Origin: Acanthochlamys bracteata
Taxonomy: Eukaryota; Streptophyta; Magnoliopsida; Pandanales; Velloziaceae
Assembly: GCA_019914995.1 (NCBI GenBank)
Contig: CM034143.1
Location: 3,412,501-3,476,500, forward strand
Reading direction: 5' to 3'
Length of the DNA: 64,000 bases
The notes beneath the pieces were generated by a model that had not been told where the DNA came from, made no database searches, and saw only the letters and a program-made list of their open reading frames with translations. Shown here in pieces: positions 23,640 to 35,275 of this stretch. The position numbers and the translations under genes were made by a program. The stretch's first letter is position 1. Every line of letters begins with the position of its first letter.

Positions 23640-24610
23640 TAAAATAAAATACCGCATGTATTTCACTTGTCTGACCTACAAATGCAATTTTCGATTCTTC
23701 ACATGCATTATGCTCGCATAGACGATCATGTATGCGTAAGTCAATGTCATTTTATTACTTATTTTTTTTATTTTCACCTCTTTAGTTGTTATAGAGCCAA
23801 GTATATTATAATAAAAACTAATAATTCAATAGAGTTTATATTTTACTCGTCCTACTTTCAAGCGTAATTCTAATTCTTGTTACGTGTCACACTCGATCAG
23901 AAGATTGTATACGTGTAGGTTTTCTATCATTTTATTGATTCTTTTTTTCTTTTCACCCCTTTAGATATTATAAAACTAGTATTACATCATAAAATTTTAA
24001 GAATGCTTCATACACAGATTTCGTGCCATTTTATCTCTTATTTTTATATTAACGCTTTTAGTTTGTATAAAGCTAAATATTTTAAAGTAAAACTTTAAAA
24101 GTGCAATATAGTTTAGTTTCCACTCATCCTCTAAATGTAATCCCATTTTTTCTATACGTCACGCTTGTTAAGACGGTCACATACACATAGATTCTGTCTC
24201 ATTCATTACGTATTTTTTTCACTCCTTTAATTGTTATAAAGGTAAGTATTTTATATTAAAATCTCAAAATATAATAATAGGTTAGCGTTTACTCGTCCTA
24301 TCTTCAAGAATAACTTTGATTCTGCGTACACGTAATGCTCACTACGATCATCGTGAACATGTAGGCCTCGTGTCATTTTATTCTTTATTTTTTTCAATCC
24401 ATCAATTATTATAAAGCTGAATATGCTATAGTTAGAATGTTAATAATGCAATATGGTTTATTTTTCACTCATCTCCAAATGCAATTTGGATTCTTTCTAC
24501 TTGTCACGCTCGCCAAGTCAATCGTGTACATGTAGGTTTTGCATAATTTTATAGCTTGCTTTTACATTTTTACATCTTAAGTTGCTATAATAAAAGTAGC
24601 CTATAATATA
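23640..24610. repeat. Degenerate tandem array, period about 175 bp, six units
   Basis: The anchor CATTTTAT or a close variant starts at 23748, 23929, 24027, 24201, 24375 and 24543, a spacing of 181, 99, 173, 174 and 168. Each unit runs 'ttttcac.cctttagttgttataaag..aagtat', 'actcgtcct.ctttcaa', 'acgtgtcacgctcg', 'cgtgtacatgtaggtttcgtgtcattttatt'. The short third interval fits loss of about 80 bp. Units are strongly diverged. The array is non-coding. Confidence 0.8.
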
Positions 24611-24729
24611 ATAAAATAATTATGATAATAGTAACATAATAAAACTAAGTATGGAATAAAATTAATCTAGAGAATTATTCTATAAGCTAACATATAATCT
24701 AAGATATTTAAGCGTTGTTGCATATTATT

Positions 24730-26170
24730 TAGATTCACAATGGATTTGCAAAAAAGAATTATTGGTATTAGATTTATTAATTGCACACATGATGTTAAAT
24801 ATTTCTGATCGCATTATAATTGAGTTAAAGAATGGGGTATAAGTAATCAGATTATCTCCATCACACTAGATAATAGCAAACACCAAAGCAACCGCATTAT
24901 CTCCATCACACTAGGTGATTCTTTCTTGAGATGGAGCTAAACTCATACATAGGAAAATCTTTACATCAACGTTGTGCTCGCCTCACCGTATTATCAACTT
25001 GATCGTACAATCAAATATGCAGCTGGAAAGTGAACAGATTAATTAAATCGTATTGCTATTTTGTTGGATTACTAGTTCAAATCAACGTTTAGCTGAATTT
25101 AAGAGATCTTGCAAAGCAGAATATCTGAATCCCTAAAAGTTCAACCTTGATATACCAGTAAGATGAAATTCTGCTTATTTAATATTTAAAAGTACTTTAG
25201 ATTATAAAGATGTGCTTATGAGGTTTTCTTATACAAAAATGGATAACAACATATTTACTAAAACTCATTGAACTATTGATGAAAAATTTATAGAGTTTAT
25301 AGAATTTTTTATAGTGCTACTGTTTTATTATTTGGTATTTACTATCTTCTCTAGTAGTTTACATTCAATTTGTAATATGGCTACTACTATGTTGCATTCA
25401 CTTGTAACAGATCAATTGCTTGAATCTCTATGGTTACAATAATTTTGACAAGCAAATTAAAAATTATTGGTATGATATTCCTCTTTTATATTATTTTTCC
25501 TTTATGTTGGATCCTAAAATTAAATTTGTGTATTTTTTCAATACTCTAACATATATTGGTAATATTTGGATATTTTCGATATTCAATTATAAATAACCAA
25601 CACTTGTAACAAGCTGTACGAAGTTTATGATCCTTATAAAGTTAGGTTTGGTAATTTACGGAATCAAGAACAACAAGCGACAACGACAAAACTCATCAAA
25701 ATAAGCAAAAAAAATAATCAATTAGTCTTTTATCTCCATCAAGTCTAGCTCAAGTTTAATACCATCTTCAACTTCCAGCAGCATACAATACTTTTCGGAC
25801 TTGAACAAATATTTTGAAGGAGATACCGTCATTGTCGAAAGCGATGACAACTTAGAATATTCTAATATTTAAAACTGGTGGAAGACATTCAATAAGATAT
25901 CTAATACTCTCTCAATTAGTATGTAATATCTTCACTATTTCTGTCTCAATGGTGTTTTCAGAATCGACATTTAGTATAGCCGGAAGGATAGTTTAAGACG
26001 GAAGAACACAACGAACTAGTGAGATAGTTGAGGTGCTAACTTGTGTGAAAGATTCGGAATTTGTAGTCAAAATACTGAAGCATACATTGCATAATGAAGA
26101 CCTAACCGAACAATTTTCAGAACTATTTTTAAACGAAAATATTCCAAGTAAAAGTCAAAATGTATAATTA
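24730..26170 (+). pseudogene. hAT transposase relic (Tam3/Ac type)
   Basis: Translation across frames gives 'DLQKRIIGIRFINCTH' (24745-24795), 'VKEWGISNQIISITLDNS' (24825-24890), 'SSNQRLAEFKRSCKAEYL' (about 25075) with 'LDIPV' and 'NSAYLIFKSTLDYKDV' (25150-25215), and the C-terminal dimerisation motif 'SESTFSIAGRIV' and 'SEIVEVLTCVKDSE' (25960-26060). These are successive segments of the plant hAT transposase fold. At least eight stops or frame changes interrupt it. An 'attatctccatcacacta' duplication at 24855 and 24897 disturbs the DDE region. Element ends are not identified. Confidence 0.75.
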
Positions 26171-29100
26171 TATATATAATATTGTAATAGAGTTTTTATA
26201 TTTTATTTATATTTTAATAATAATTTTATGAAATTATTTCTTAAACGTTTATTCTTCTCATTCTTTGTTTTAAAAAAAAAAAAAGGTAAATGAGTAGGCC
26301 AGGCTAAAGAAATTATGTCCGGGGAGAGCCGATCCGACCTGGTGATAGAACCGGGCTCGGTGCGCCCAACTGGGGCAACTCCTTTTGCTTAGCCTGTCCG
26401 AGTTTACACCTCTAATTTCAAAGAGAAAAACCTTCATTGACTAAAGGGATGCTTAGGAGTGCTTAAAATAAAGTGTTTCTCTAAAAATGAGCTTACTTTG
26501 GAAATTTTGAGAAATCGAGCTTGATTTTTTACATTAAAAAATAATAAAACTTACATATATAAAAATTTCATAAGGTACTATACTATTTGGTGTAACTTTT
26601 TAAAAAAAATTTAAAATATACAAAATTTGAAATATGGGATAATGTGAGTGGTTTGAAAACATCCCCCAAATACAAACTAACAACGAAATTTAGTTGGTAA
26701 TGCTGAACGATACCCACTAGACAATATGAGTCGGTATGAGATTTAGTAGTAGTAACTGCAACAAATTTCATTCAGCAAAGAGAACAAAACCAAATAACAC
26801 TTCATGCAGTCGGTACTTCCAAGGCAATGCTAACTGAGTTACTTTTATGTGGGAGTTGCCAATTTGTTACTAACTGAATCAAATGGCAGTAAAAAATGCT
26901 TTTATGATGAATTTAAGTTTCCTAGTTTTGAATTATTATTTTTAGGTTCTCCAATTAAAAGTTGAGCTGTTATATTTAATCTAAGACTTTTGAATATAAT
27001 GTTGGTAAAATTTCATATGATTTGAATGTCTCCATCATATAGAAAATAAGTAGATGGATATTATTCAACAATCTTTATGTATAATCATAGCATTGAATTA
27101 CATCTAATTTCTGTAGAAGTTTGTGCGTATAATGATTTGGTGGTGTAGAATATAACTATGCAGTTTAACTACAAATTTGAATCTATAAATGATAGAGTTG
27201 GTGAATGGGTAGTGGATGATATAAGGTAGCATTACAACTAGAAAGCACTTAAGCACACTCATTATAGTGCATAACTATGCTATTCCAATCACACAATTTT
27301 AAACTTTAAATTCATAATCCAAATCATTACCTATGTTGTACACTACCAAATCATTATATAAATAAAAATTTATAAACTTTAGAAGTAATGTAGCGCTTCG
27401 AATGTAACAAAATCATATATTTTCTAAATGATATAGTAGAACTAATATTCCAGCTATACAAAAATTTATCAGTACTATATATGAACGTTTAAAATAAAAT
27501 CCAACGATTTAGATTTTAAAAAGGAACCTACAAATAATTAATTCAAAATTATGATTTTTTAAACTCAATGTCTACCGAATATTCATTGGTTGGTAATGCC
27601 TAAGGAATTCCAACTAAGTGCCTTTGCAATACCAACTGTCTGTTAATGTCTACTAATATATTCAAAGATCAAAATTTCGAACTAATTATATATATAGCTG
27701 AGTCATACATGAACTCAATTCACTATAGACACTTTTCACACACTACAAAAGCTGAAGTAAAGACACGCAGGAGATGTGTGATTGTAATAAGTCTGGTGTT
27801 TAACATCACAAACAACATTGTCCTAAAATCAATGTAGAAAGAATAAGAAAATTACGTATAATTATTTACTTAGTTTTGATTCGTAACATACTTTTTCAAT
27901 TCAAACTTTTCAATCGACATCTATCATCAATCTTAGATGACGAGGATGTACTCTTCAAACGGTAGTTTGGTGCTAGGGATTTCGTCGGTTTCATGGAAGG
28001 AAAATTTGAGACAGGAATTGAAAAAAGGAGAGAATTTTAGGTTAAATGCTGGTCGGCTATCGATAAAATTGCGATCGCTCAAGACAACTAAAAGGAGAAA
28101 TAAAAATGAGGAAGAAATGAAAATAAAAACTAAAACAGCTTGAGCTGATACTAAAAGCGCATGTATAACAAGTGTGCCCTTCAACCGGGATCAAGTGTCG
28201 TCTCCTTCTGCACGAATCTAGATCTTAATACGACGCCTAAGATTCAACTTACTTTATGTGCACGTACAATTCAGAATGTGCACATATCTGCATTTCTCAG
28301 TTATTTTTTCCACTATTATTTATGCCATTTTCTTTCATATTATTCAAACAATTAGAGTTCAGAAGCCGGCGAAAGAAAGAATGGAGAAAGAAGAAAAGAG
28401 AAGAAGAAAAAACAAGAAGCATGTTGATCCTGTAAGGGCCTATGCAAATGAACAGATACCCCTCGAAGCGTGTTTTTGCTTTGTTTTCTTTATTCACTCG
28501 AGATCGTCAAATCAAGCAGTCTAACAGCTGCGATGAGTTGTGCTCCTAAGGGGTGCCCATATCCCTAACAGATATACAAATATATAGAGGGAGAGAATGA
28601 GAAGGATACATGCGCTCTCTCCCTTTCAACTTACATGAACGCTCAATCATCGATCAATCAAGTTAAAATCGTAATCTTCTTTATGTATGCTCTCTCCTCT
28701 TCCATTGTCTTTCTCTCTTTCAATTGATATGGGTTCTCTCTTTCTCCCTCCATCAAACTGAGCGAGATCTTAGATCTCGCTAATCAAACTTTCTCTCTCC
28801 CTATTCAAACTCTCTAAATTGTTCTATTGAATTCACTCATCAACAGATTTTTGCCTAACAAGCTTTCTTTGCTTTGAATTTTGGAGTTTGGATTTGATTT
28901 TGATTTTGCATTTTAATTTCTCTCATAGGAGAGGAGAAGAGAGTAAAGATCAAGTGCTTGACAAAATATAGGAAACTGAAGTGTTGCATATAATCAGCAA
29001 TTCCTAACTAAGCTTGAACTTTCTTTGGTCTTTCAACTGTCAATCATGGTTATTTATCTTTTCAAGCATTCTGAAAGTAAAATTGAGTCCCCAAACTAAA

Positions 29101-30350
29101 ATGATTGGCTAATCATTTAGGCATTAGTATCTCTCATATATAAACACATATCATTTCAGTACCCAGCCTACGTGATACTATTAATGGGCTTGGATTGTTA
29201 AGCTCACCAAGTTATGGTGGCCTAACTCAAAACAAGTTACTAGTTCACCTCCAAATTAAGTAGCATGTTTTTAACTTGGGTGTCATTCAGGCCCATACGC
29301 TACTCACACAGCCTAGCCCACCAAGTTTGTTCGTATTTCACTCGGGCACGCTAAATCCTTCATGCTACTAACTCAGGCTCAGCCTAACTTCGAAATCTAA
29401 CACTATCATAGAATGTTTTTCCTTTAACCATTATTCTTTCTTATGAGTATTTTATCTTTTTAGACAGTCTATTATAGATTTTTTTCTTTTTCTTTCATTC
29501 TTTTTTTGTTTCCACCCTAATAATCTTTTTCTTATTTAATCTTACTCTTATTTTTTCTTACTTATTACTTCTCTATCCAAACAGACCGTTAGAGAGAGTG
29601 GAGATGAGAAATACAACTTACACAATGACATCATAAAGAAATAATACACAGAAGTCCTAGTAACCAATTACTTAAAGTAGCTTAAAATCCAAAAATAATC
29701 AGCCAAAGAAACTATACCCAAATCAAACACCTCAAATAGAAACATTGAAATCAACATCTAACACAATGTATTCACATATATAAAAATCAAAGACATACAA
29801 GATACTTCCCAATACCTTAGTTAATACTTTAGTAAGCAAGCCATAGATGTGACAAACCACAGGAAGGATAGATCCATGCACCAAGAATATCACGCTTAGG
29901 CAGCAACATGAAAAAAATGTTCTAACAACATAATGCGCTTCATCTAACAAAAGTACCAAATCATTGACCTTTGTACTTTAAACTTTGATAATGGATCTAT
30001 ATAGTTACAACAACATCCACACTCAACGGCAAAAACCGTGTTACCACCAAGAAGACCTCACACATAATGAAAAATGAGAATGACAATAACAATAACAACA
30101 ATATCCACTTAAACGATAGCAATCGAAAATGAAATATGTTAAGCACCATTACAATATCCAATATGCGATTGATGACTAGAAATAGTTTGGAGCTTCCTAT
30201 ATATCAAAGTAAGAAAGCTGGGCACGAAACTACAAAGTTTTGAATTCCAAACTGCAAAACTGCATGCCACTGACTCAAAAGCTCAAATTTAAAAAAATGC
30301 ATGGAACAAAATTTTGAATTCCAAACCTTACCAATGAGACAACATTGAGG
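26171..30350. other. Repeat-rich intergenic region, no gene recognised
   Basis: 26660-26900 and 27560-27660 share words such as 'ttggtaatgc' and 'ccaactaa/tgctaactga', suggesting an unassigned subterminal-repeat element. 28420-28830 is GA/CT-rich and resembles a plant 5' leader but has no following gene. 28543-28575 resembles the right end of MULE 2 ('gtgc...tatccct' followed by TA-rich DNA). 29080-29410 is a member of a dispersed repeat also present at 38840-39225 and 39945-40240. Confidence 0.4.
29080..29410 (+). repeat. Dispersed repeat family R, copy 1
   Basis: It shares 'aaaatgattggctaatcattt', '..tagtatctc.ca', 'cagtacccag', 'cttacgctacta' and 'aagttagcc' style blocks with the copies around 38840-39240 and 39945-40240. 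Function and superfamily unknown. Confidence 0.55.
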
Positions 30351-31080
30351 GTATGTTTGGATATATGGTTAAGAAATAAGAGTAAGAGAATAGATTGAAA
30401 AAATAATAAGAGGACGGATATGAAATGGTAACTATTTAACTTTACAATATTTGGATATATAGTAAGGGTAACGAACTAATTATGTTTGGATAGATAGATA
30501 AATGAATGAGTAAAGGAAGTAAATTTTTTATGAAAGACTTAAACGGCCTTTTTATTTATATTAATCTAACTTTTATTAGTATAATTTTAAATTAATTTAA
30601 ATAATATAACTTAAACTAACTTTATTAATATATCTTTTAGATTAATTTTTATATTAATTTAATTTTTTATTAATGTTTGATATATAATTTAACAAAATTA
30701 AATAAATTTTAAATTAAAAAATTTGATCATATAATTTATTACTTTCTTTACCAACTAAAATAAATATATTAATTATAAATTATATAATAAAAAATAATAT
30801 ATATTAATTAAAATAAATATTTAATTAAAAATATCTAATTAAAATAAATATTTAAAAATTAAAAAATTTAAAAAATAAAAGGACAAATTTATTTCTTTTT
30901 TTGTCATCATGTGTACCCACCAATTTGGTGGGTATACAATTCACCATGAAATATGGTGAGGGAAGGGGAACAATTCTCCTTCCCTTCCGTTAATGTAATC
31001 AAAACAAATATAGGTACACATAGGAATTGCTTTACTTTCACCATCCCTCCCTCTGTGTACTTACAACACAAACAATGCAT
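30351..31080. mobile_element. Small inverted-repeat element, family T, copy A
   Basis: Starts GTATGTTTGGATATATGG and ends in the inverse (CACAAACAATGC). The 730-bp interior aligns with 39241-39944 over 'ttatgtttggatagatagataaatgaatgag' and 'cccttccgttaatg'. The 132-residue minus-strand frame inside (30907-31305) crosses the end and is not a gene. Confidence 0.6.
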
Positions 31081-32053
31081 AAAGGAATCCTTAATCGCGC
31101 CTATGATTGCCCAAGACAACCTTAGTCTCAAAGCAATGACTTCTCCTAGAGTTGTAAGCGTAAACACATCAAGGCAATGAACTTCCTTGCATAAAGGCGT
31201 GTGATTATAACATCCGATCAAGAAACGAGTATTCTTAAGTAATGAGTAAGAGACACTAAGGTTGCGCTCTCCAGCCCACTTGTTGGTCCCAAGATTTGGA
31301 TCCAAGGATTGCTATATTCCTAAGAGAACGAGTGTTATGGTAATGAAGGTATTGGCAATTGGGACGGAACTAGAACACGGAAGAGTCAAGCATCATTAGT
31401 TTGATGGATCCATAAGGGACTTCTAAGGTAGCAATTTTTACTATTTGCCTTCAGGTCCGGATGAAGGATCTGCCCTACATTAACCTTTGATCTTGCCAAT
31501 ATGGAACTGACCTTAGCCTTCTCTAACTTTGATTGGCATCTCTCTGGAGGCATAAATGTAAGACATTGATATCACTGAAGTTATAGGGATCACATGTACT
31601 TTTCCAGTAAGTAATACCAATTCGCATCAATACCCATAAATTAAGGCGTTGTTTGTCTAAGCGTATTTGTTTCAATAAGCCGCTTATAAGCACTGCATAA
31701 GCTCCTTTGGTCTAGCTGCTTGTTTAGTGAAATAAGTTGTTCATAACCGTTTTAACAATAAGCTACGGTCGTAGCTATTGAAATAAGTAGTGTGCAGCTT
31801 TTTTTATCTACAATTCCCCTCCCCCTCAATGAATTAAAATACTGTACTCGTCTCTAATTTTGAGACATATTTGCCTCTATAGAAGTAAAAAGTTTTGCTC
31901 ATATTCCTTAATAATTAATAACTATTGAGAATTATATATTAATAATTTACAAATTAATTACTATTAATAATTACTAATTTTATTAAAAAATATTTAAAAT
32001 TTATTAAATATGTTGAATTATATATCAAAGGTTATCCATAAGTTAACATACAT
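31081..32053. other. Unassigned intergenic sequence
   Basis: No coding potential or recognised family. 31640-31800 has several 'ataagct' and 'taagcac' words in both orientations, which recur at 36290-36610; both may be ends of a small element. Confidence 0.4.
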
Positions 32054-32470
32054 ATTACCTTAAATTATGGGCATATTTGGCTAAGTTTTAAATTATGAGC
32101 TATTCGACAAAAACTGTTATTTATATGCTTTTGTTGAAAAAAGCTGCTGTTGATTTTTTGATTAAAAAGCTACTTTTTTCTGAACTCTGTTTGGATAAAA
32201 TTTATTAAAGTATGTTTGGATAAAATTTACTGAAGTCTGTTTGGATAAAATTTACTATTTAAAGTCTTTTAATAAGAAAAAAATAAAGATATATTTGGCT
32301 AAGCTTGTGTTTATTAGTAAATAAAATATATAATGACTGAAACATCCTTAAGTATATAATAAATAATATATTGTTAAATTTTTTGTCTAGTTCAATATAT
32401 TATCTAATTTTTTGAATTTAATATTGTTATAACATATAAATTTATTAATATTTTCTTATATTAATATTTA
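32054..32470. repeat. Dispersed AT-rich repeat, family S, copy 1
   Basis: Aligns with 51055-51480: 'tttggctaagttttaaatta', 'tttatatgcttttg', and 'aataaaatatataatgactg' are shared. Probably a small non-autonomous DNA element. Confidence 0.55.
32188..32264 (+). repeat. Three 25-bp tandem units
   Basis: TGTTTGGATAAAATTTA starts at 32188, 32213 and 32238. The copy at 51180 has a single unit, so this expansion is specific to this copy. Confidence 0.85.
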
Positions 32471-32743
32471 TAAATATATTACTATTACAAATTAAGAAGT
32501 CACTATAATATTTTTAAATTATTTTCAATACATAAAGAAGATGTGCTCCATGTTCCTCAAAAAACAAAAAAAAAAAAAAACAGAACCTTCAACTAAAAAT
32601 AATTGAAGGCATTTTGCAACGATATACAAGACTACACAATATGGGTTCACCCTCTTTGTATCAATGCAAACTAATACATGTTATACAAATGCATCAACAA
32701 CTCGGAGAATTAAGAATCAAACAACAAATCTCTAACATACATC

Positions 32744-32792
32744 TTCATCGAGAGGAACTACAACATAATAATATCATTGGCATAACTATAGC
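32744..32792 (+). repeat. 49-bp direct repeat, copy 1
   Basis: Identical to 34536-34584 except for one base (ACATAAT against ACACAAT). The pair brackets the quinone oxidoreductase fragment. Confidence 0.9.
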
Positions 32793-33011
32793 ACTTTGAA
32801 ATAACAGCTACATGAAAAAGCAGTATCTGCAAAAATATTCACAAACAAGTGCGCAAAACACAGTCAATGAAATTGATTTAAGTACTCACTGCTGCTCCAC
32901 TATAATAAAAGAAATCATAAACTTTATTACTGAAATCTGTAAATGTTATATCATATGAATTTTCGAGTTACAATAAAGCTTGAAATGGATTAAAAAGGCA
33001 TCAGTTAAGGA

Positions 33012-34252
33012 TTACATTTCCACAATAATCTTCCCCGTGGCGTGACCACTCATGCTCTTTGCCCAAGCATCTTGTACGTTGCTCAGTAAATGCTTCGAGT
33101 CTATTACTATCTTAAGCTTGCCTTCTCTTACCAATCCTGGAAGAAATTTGAAATCCTCTATCTTCGGAGACAACATAAATGCCACCAGCTTCCTTTTCGA
33201 AAAAGTCATCTTCTTGACAAAAGAACTTATCATCATCTTCAAACTGGGATTCATATCAATTACTTTTCCTTCAGGATCTAGATTCGGTTCCAAGGTGGAC
33301 CAAGTAACACCAGCAGCGCAGTTTATTACAGCATGGTACTTCTTCCCAAATGGACTTTTGAGGCTTTCAGGGTTTTATAGTCCAGCACTTCATCTGCTCC
33401 GAGACTCTTTACAAGCTCAATGTTGTGAGAACCATAGGTTGCAGTCACATGAATGTTTGCAAGCTTTGCTAGCTGCACTGCAAAATGACTAACTCCTCCA
33501 GAAGAGGTAGTGATCAAGAAATTGGCTGGCTTGTCGGTTCCATTGAAATTGATTCTAGCCATATTTAGAGCTTGTAGAACGGTGAGGCCAGCACTACCTA
33601 GACCCGCACCTTCTGATGGTGAAAGTTCAAGCAGTCTGTGTTCTATAAAATCCGCTGACGCAACAACATACTCTGCAAGTCCACCTCCTTGTTGTTTCTT
33701 CACCACCATTTCTTAGTTTTAGGAAAATCCAAATAAGGAAACACATAGAATGGCCATTGAATGGTAGTCATAGAAAAAGACATAAGTAAAACAGTTAGTA
33801 TATAGCTGAAATGAAGAAGCTAACATCTGTATAGGTTCATAATTCCTCGAGATGTTTGCAAAACAAACAAAAATTCTGTGAATGTCCTCACGTTTAAGTT
33901 TTAGTGAAGTATACAGATGCTACAGGCACAGCAAGCAAATGATAACTAAATTCACCAGAGCTTAGGGGACACGGTGACTAGAATGGCTGGAATGACGGCC
34001 AGATCTCTCCATAGCACAATGACAGCATTAAAAGTACTGAAAAGTATTGCTTTTGCTGATCTTAAGATTGTTTTGCTATTCTATAATTACAGATGTTACA
34101 ATGGTAAGAAGAACATAACATCAAGAGGAAGGAATAGAGAGGTAGGACTAGTGCTCTTACCGGAAAGCTCAACATGGAAATGACTTTATCACTGTCTTTA
34201 AAGTTGTTCACACCAGGACCTACTTCAACAACTTCTCCAGCTACATCATGTG
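33012..34252 (-). pseudogene. Quinone oxidoreductase (CEQORH/zinc-type alcohol dehydrogenase family) fragment
   Basis: One exon at 34161-34252 (bounded by AG and GT) encodes 'DVAGEVVEVGPGVNNFKD', the end of the GroES-like domain. A second from about 33716 encodes 'QGGGLAEYVV', the Rossmann glycine motif region 'TTSSGGVSHFAVQLAKLA' (a Ser replaces the third Gly of GGVG), and 'SLGADEVLDYKT'. At about 33370 the frame shifts. It resumes as 'SPFGKKYHAVINCAAG' and runs to 'SGHATGKIIVEM' and the stop at 33012. The family reduces alpha,beta-unsaturated carbonyls with NADPH, and the best-known plant member is on the chloroplast envelope. Here the N-terminal exon is missing and the frame is broken. Confidence 0.85.
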
Positions 34253-34535
34253 CTGTTTTACCAGAGCGTTATATCAGACTCATTATGAACTCAGAAAGAC
34301 TCCAGATAAGAAATGAGAACTTGTATGAAAAAACATGAAAGGAGTACATCTGTTGGATATTGAATGCACAACACAGAAAGATCACAAAATCTCCTACTTT
34401 AAGGCAGAAAAATGCCTTTGCATTTGGTTGTATCTTTTAGGTGGACTTCAAAAATTTTTGAAGTGAAAATAAACAGAAAACTTAGAAGAGTGATCAGGAC
34501 TTCCTGAACATAGGCAGATCATGAGAAAGAATGCC

Positions 34536-34584
34536 TTCATCGAGAGGAACTACAACACAATAATATCATTGGCATAACTATAGC
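34536..34584 (+). repeat. 49-bp direct repeat, copy 2
   Basis: Partner of 32744-32792. It lies between the oxidoreductase fragment and the bHLH fragment. Confidence 0.9.
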
Positions 34585-34642
34585 GCTGAGAGAACCATAA
34601 CATTAGCCAATCACTTTATCACTTTGTCAGTAATATTTGTAC

Positions 34643-35000
34643 CTCAACTTATCGCTGCAGCGACTGAACATAATATATGATCTCATCAAGCTTGACAGCC
34701 TTGCCAATTATCTACAATATCAATTTCATATAACTTAAGATTCTTCAGCAATGAAGATTAGACTACAATTGTGCGCAAAAAATGAATTGTAGCAAGCAAG
34801 CACACACCTTATTACAACCAGGCATAAGATCTTGCAGTAACTTCATCCGTTCACTGATCTTCTCTCTCCGCACCTCAAAAAAATAGCAAATAATTCTCAT
34901 AAGAATTCAGATCAAGGAGAACTTTGTAACTTTTAATACTAGAAAGTTCGCATACTCTCACCCTCTCAGTAAGACTGTGCCAATCAGTAGCTTGGCCTCT
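34643..35000 (-). pseudogene. bHLH transcription factor domain fragment, three exons
   Basis: Three exons with GT-AG borders, all phase 0. 34962-35000 encodes 'RGQATDWHSLTER', 34808-34873 encodes 'VRREKISERMKLLQDLMPGCNK', and 34643-34711 encodes 'IIGKAVKLDEIIYYVQSLQR', a stop, then 'VE'. Together they form a plant bHLH DNA-binding and dimerisation domain of the subfamily with 'RGQATDSHSLAERVRREKI' (BEE/CIB/bHLH49-like). The second helix ends in a nonsense codon (TAA at 34649-34651 where Gln is expected). The rest of the protein was not found on either side. Kept introns show a genomic-DNA copy, not a retrocopy. Confidence 0.85.
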
Positions 35001-35267
35001 CTACAAGAAAGCGGGATTGAATTGGAGAGAGAATCGGAGCTAGGACTCTTCCAGTGTGGTGATCATCAATTGAATAGGTGATTGAATTCTTGATTGAATC
35101 AGTGATTGAATCGGAGCTAGGGCTTCGGCGATCTCTACAAGACGACGAAAAGCTAGACACAGAGGGATAAAGAAATTTGGAAAACTCCGATAGCCGAACG
35201 GTAGGGGGTGTCTTTATACTTGGGTGAGAACGACGGGAAAAATTTTTAGATTGCAGGGGGGGAGGCA
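35001..35267 (-). other. Leader-like sequence upstream of the bHLH fragment
   Basis: On the minus strand it has a TATA-like 'AAGTATAAAGAC' (about 35215), a CT-rich stretch, and two copies of 'CTAGCTCCGATTC' (about 35110 and 35040), then an acceptor-like 'TTGTAG' right before the bHLH exon. It could be a real promoter and first exon or captured sequence. The open frame here has no known motif. Confidence 0.35.
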
Positions 35268-35275
35268 CTGCAGAT

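Noticed and set aside
23640..24610. CRISPR-like array
   Set aside because: Units are ~175 bp, diverged throughout and without fixed repeats and unique spacers; the DNA is eukaryotic.
28761..28781. Palindrome AGCGAGATCT..AGATCTCGCT
   Set aside because: Short, alone, within CT-rich sequence. No gene nearby to give it a role.
30907..31305. 132-residue minus-strand open frame
   Set aside because: It crosses the end of family T copy A and has no motif; a chance frame.
32897..32915. CACTATAATAAAAGAAATC as a CACTA end
   Set aside because: No subterminal repeats and no partner end; likely chance in AT-rich DNA.
32744..35267. Helitron carrying captured gene pieces
   Set aside because: No 5' TC and 3' CTRR end with hairpin could be placed convincingly. 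Kept only as a hypothesis.
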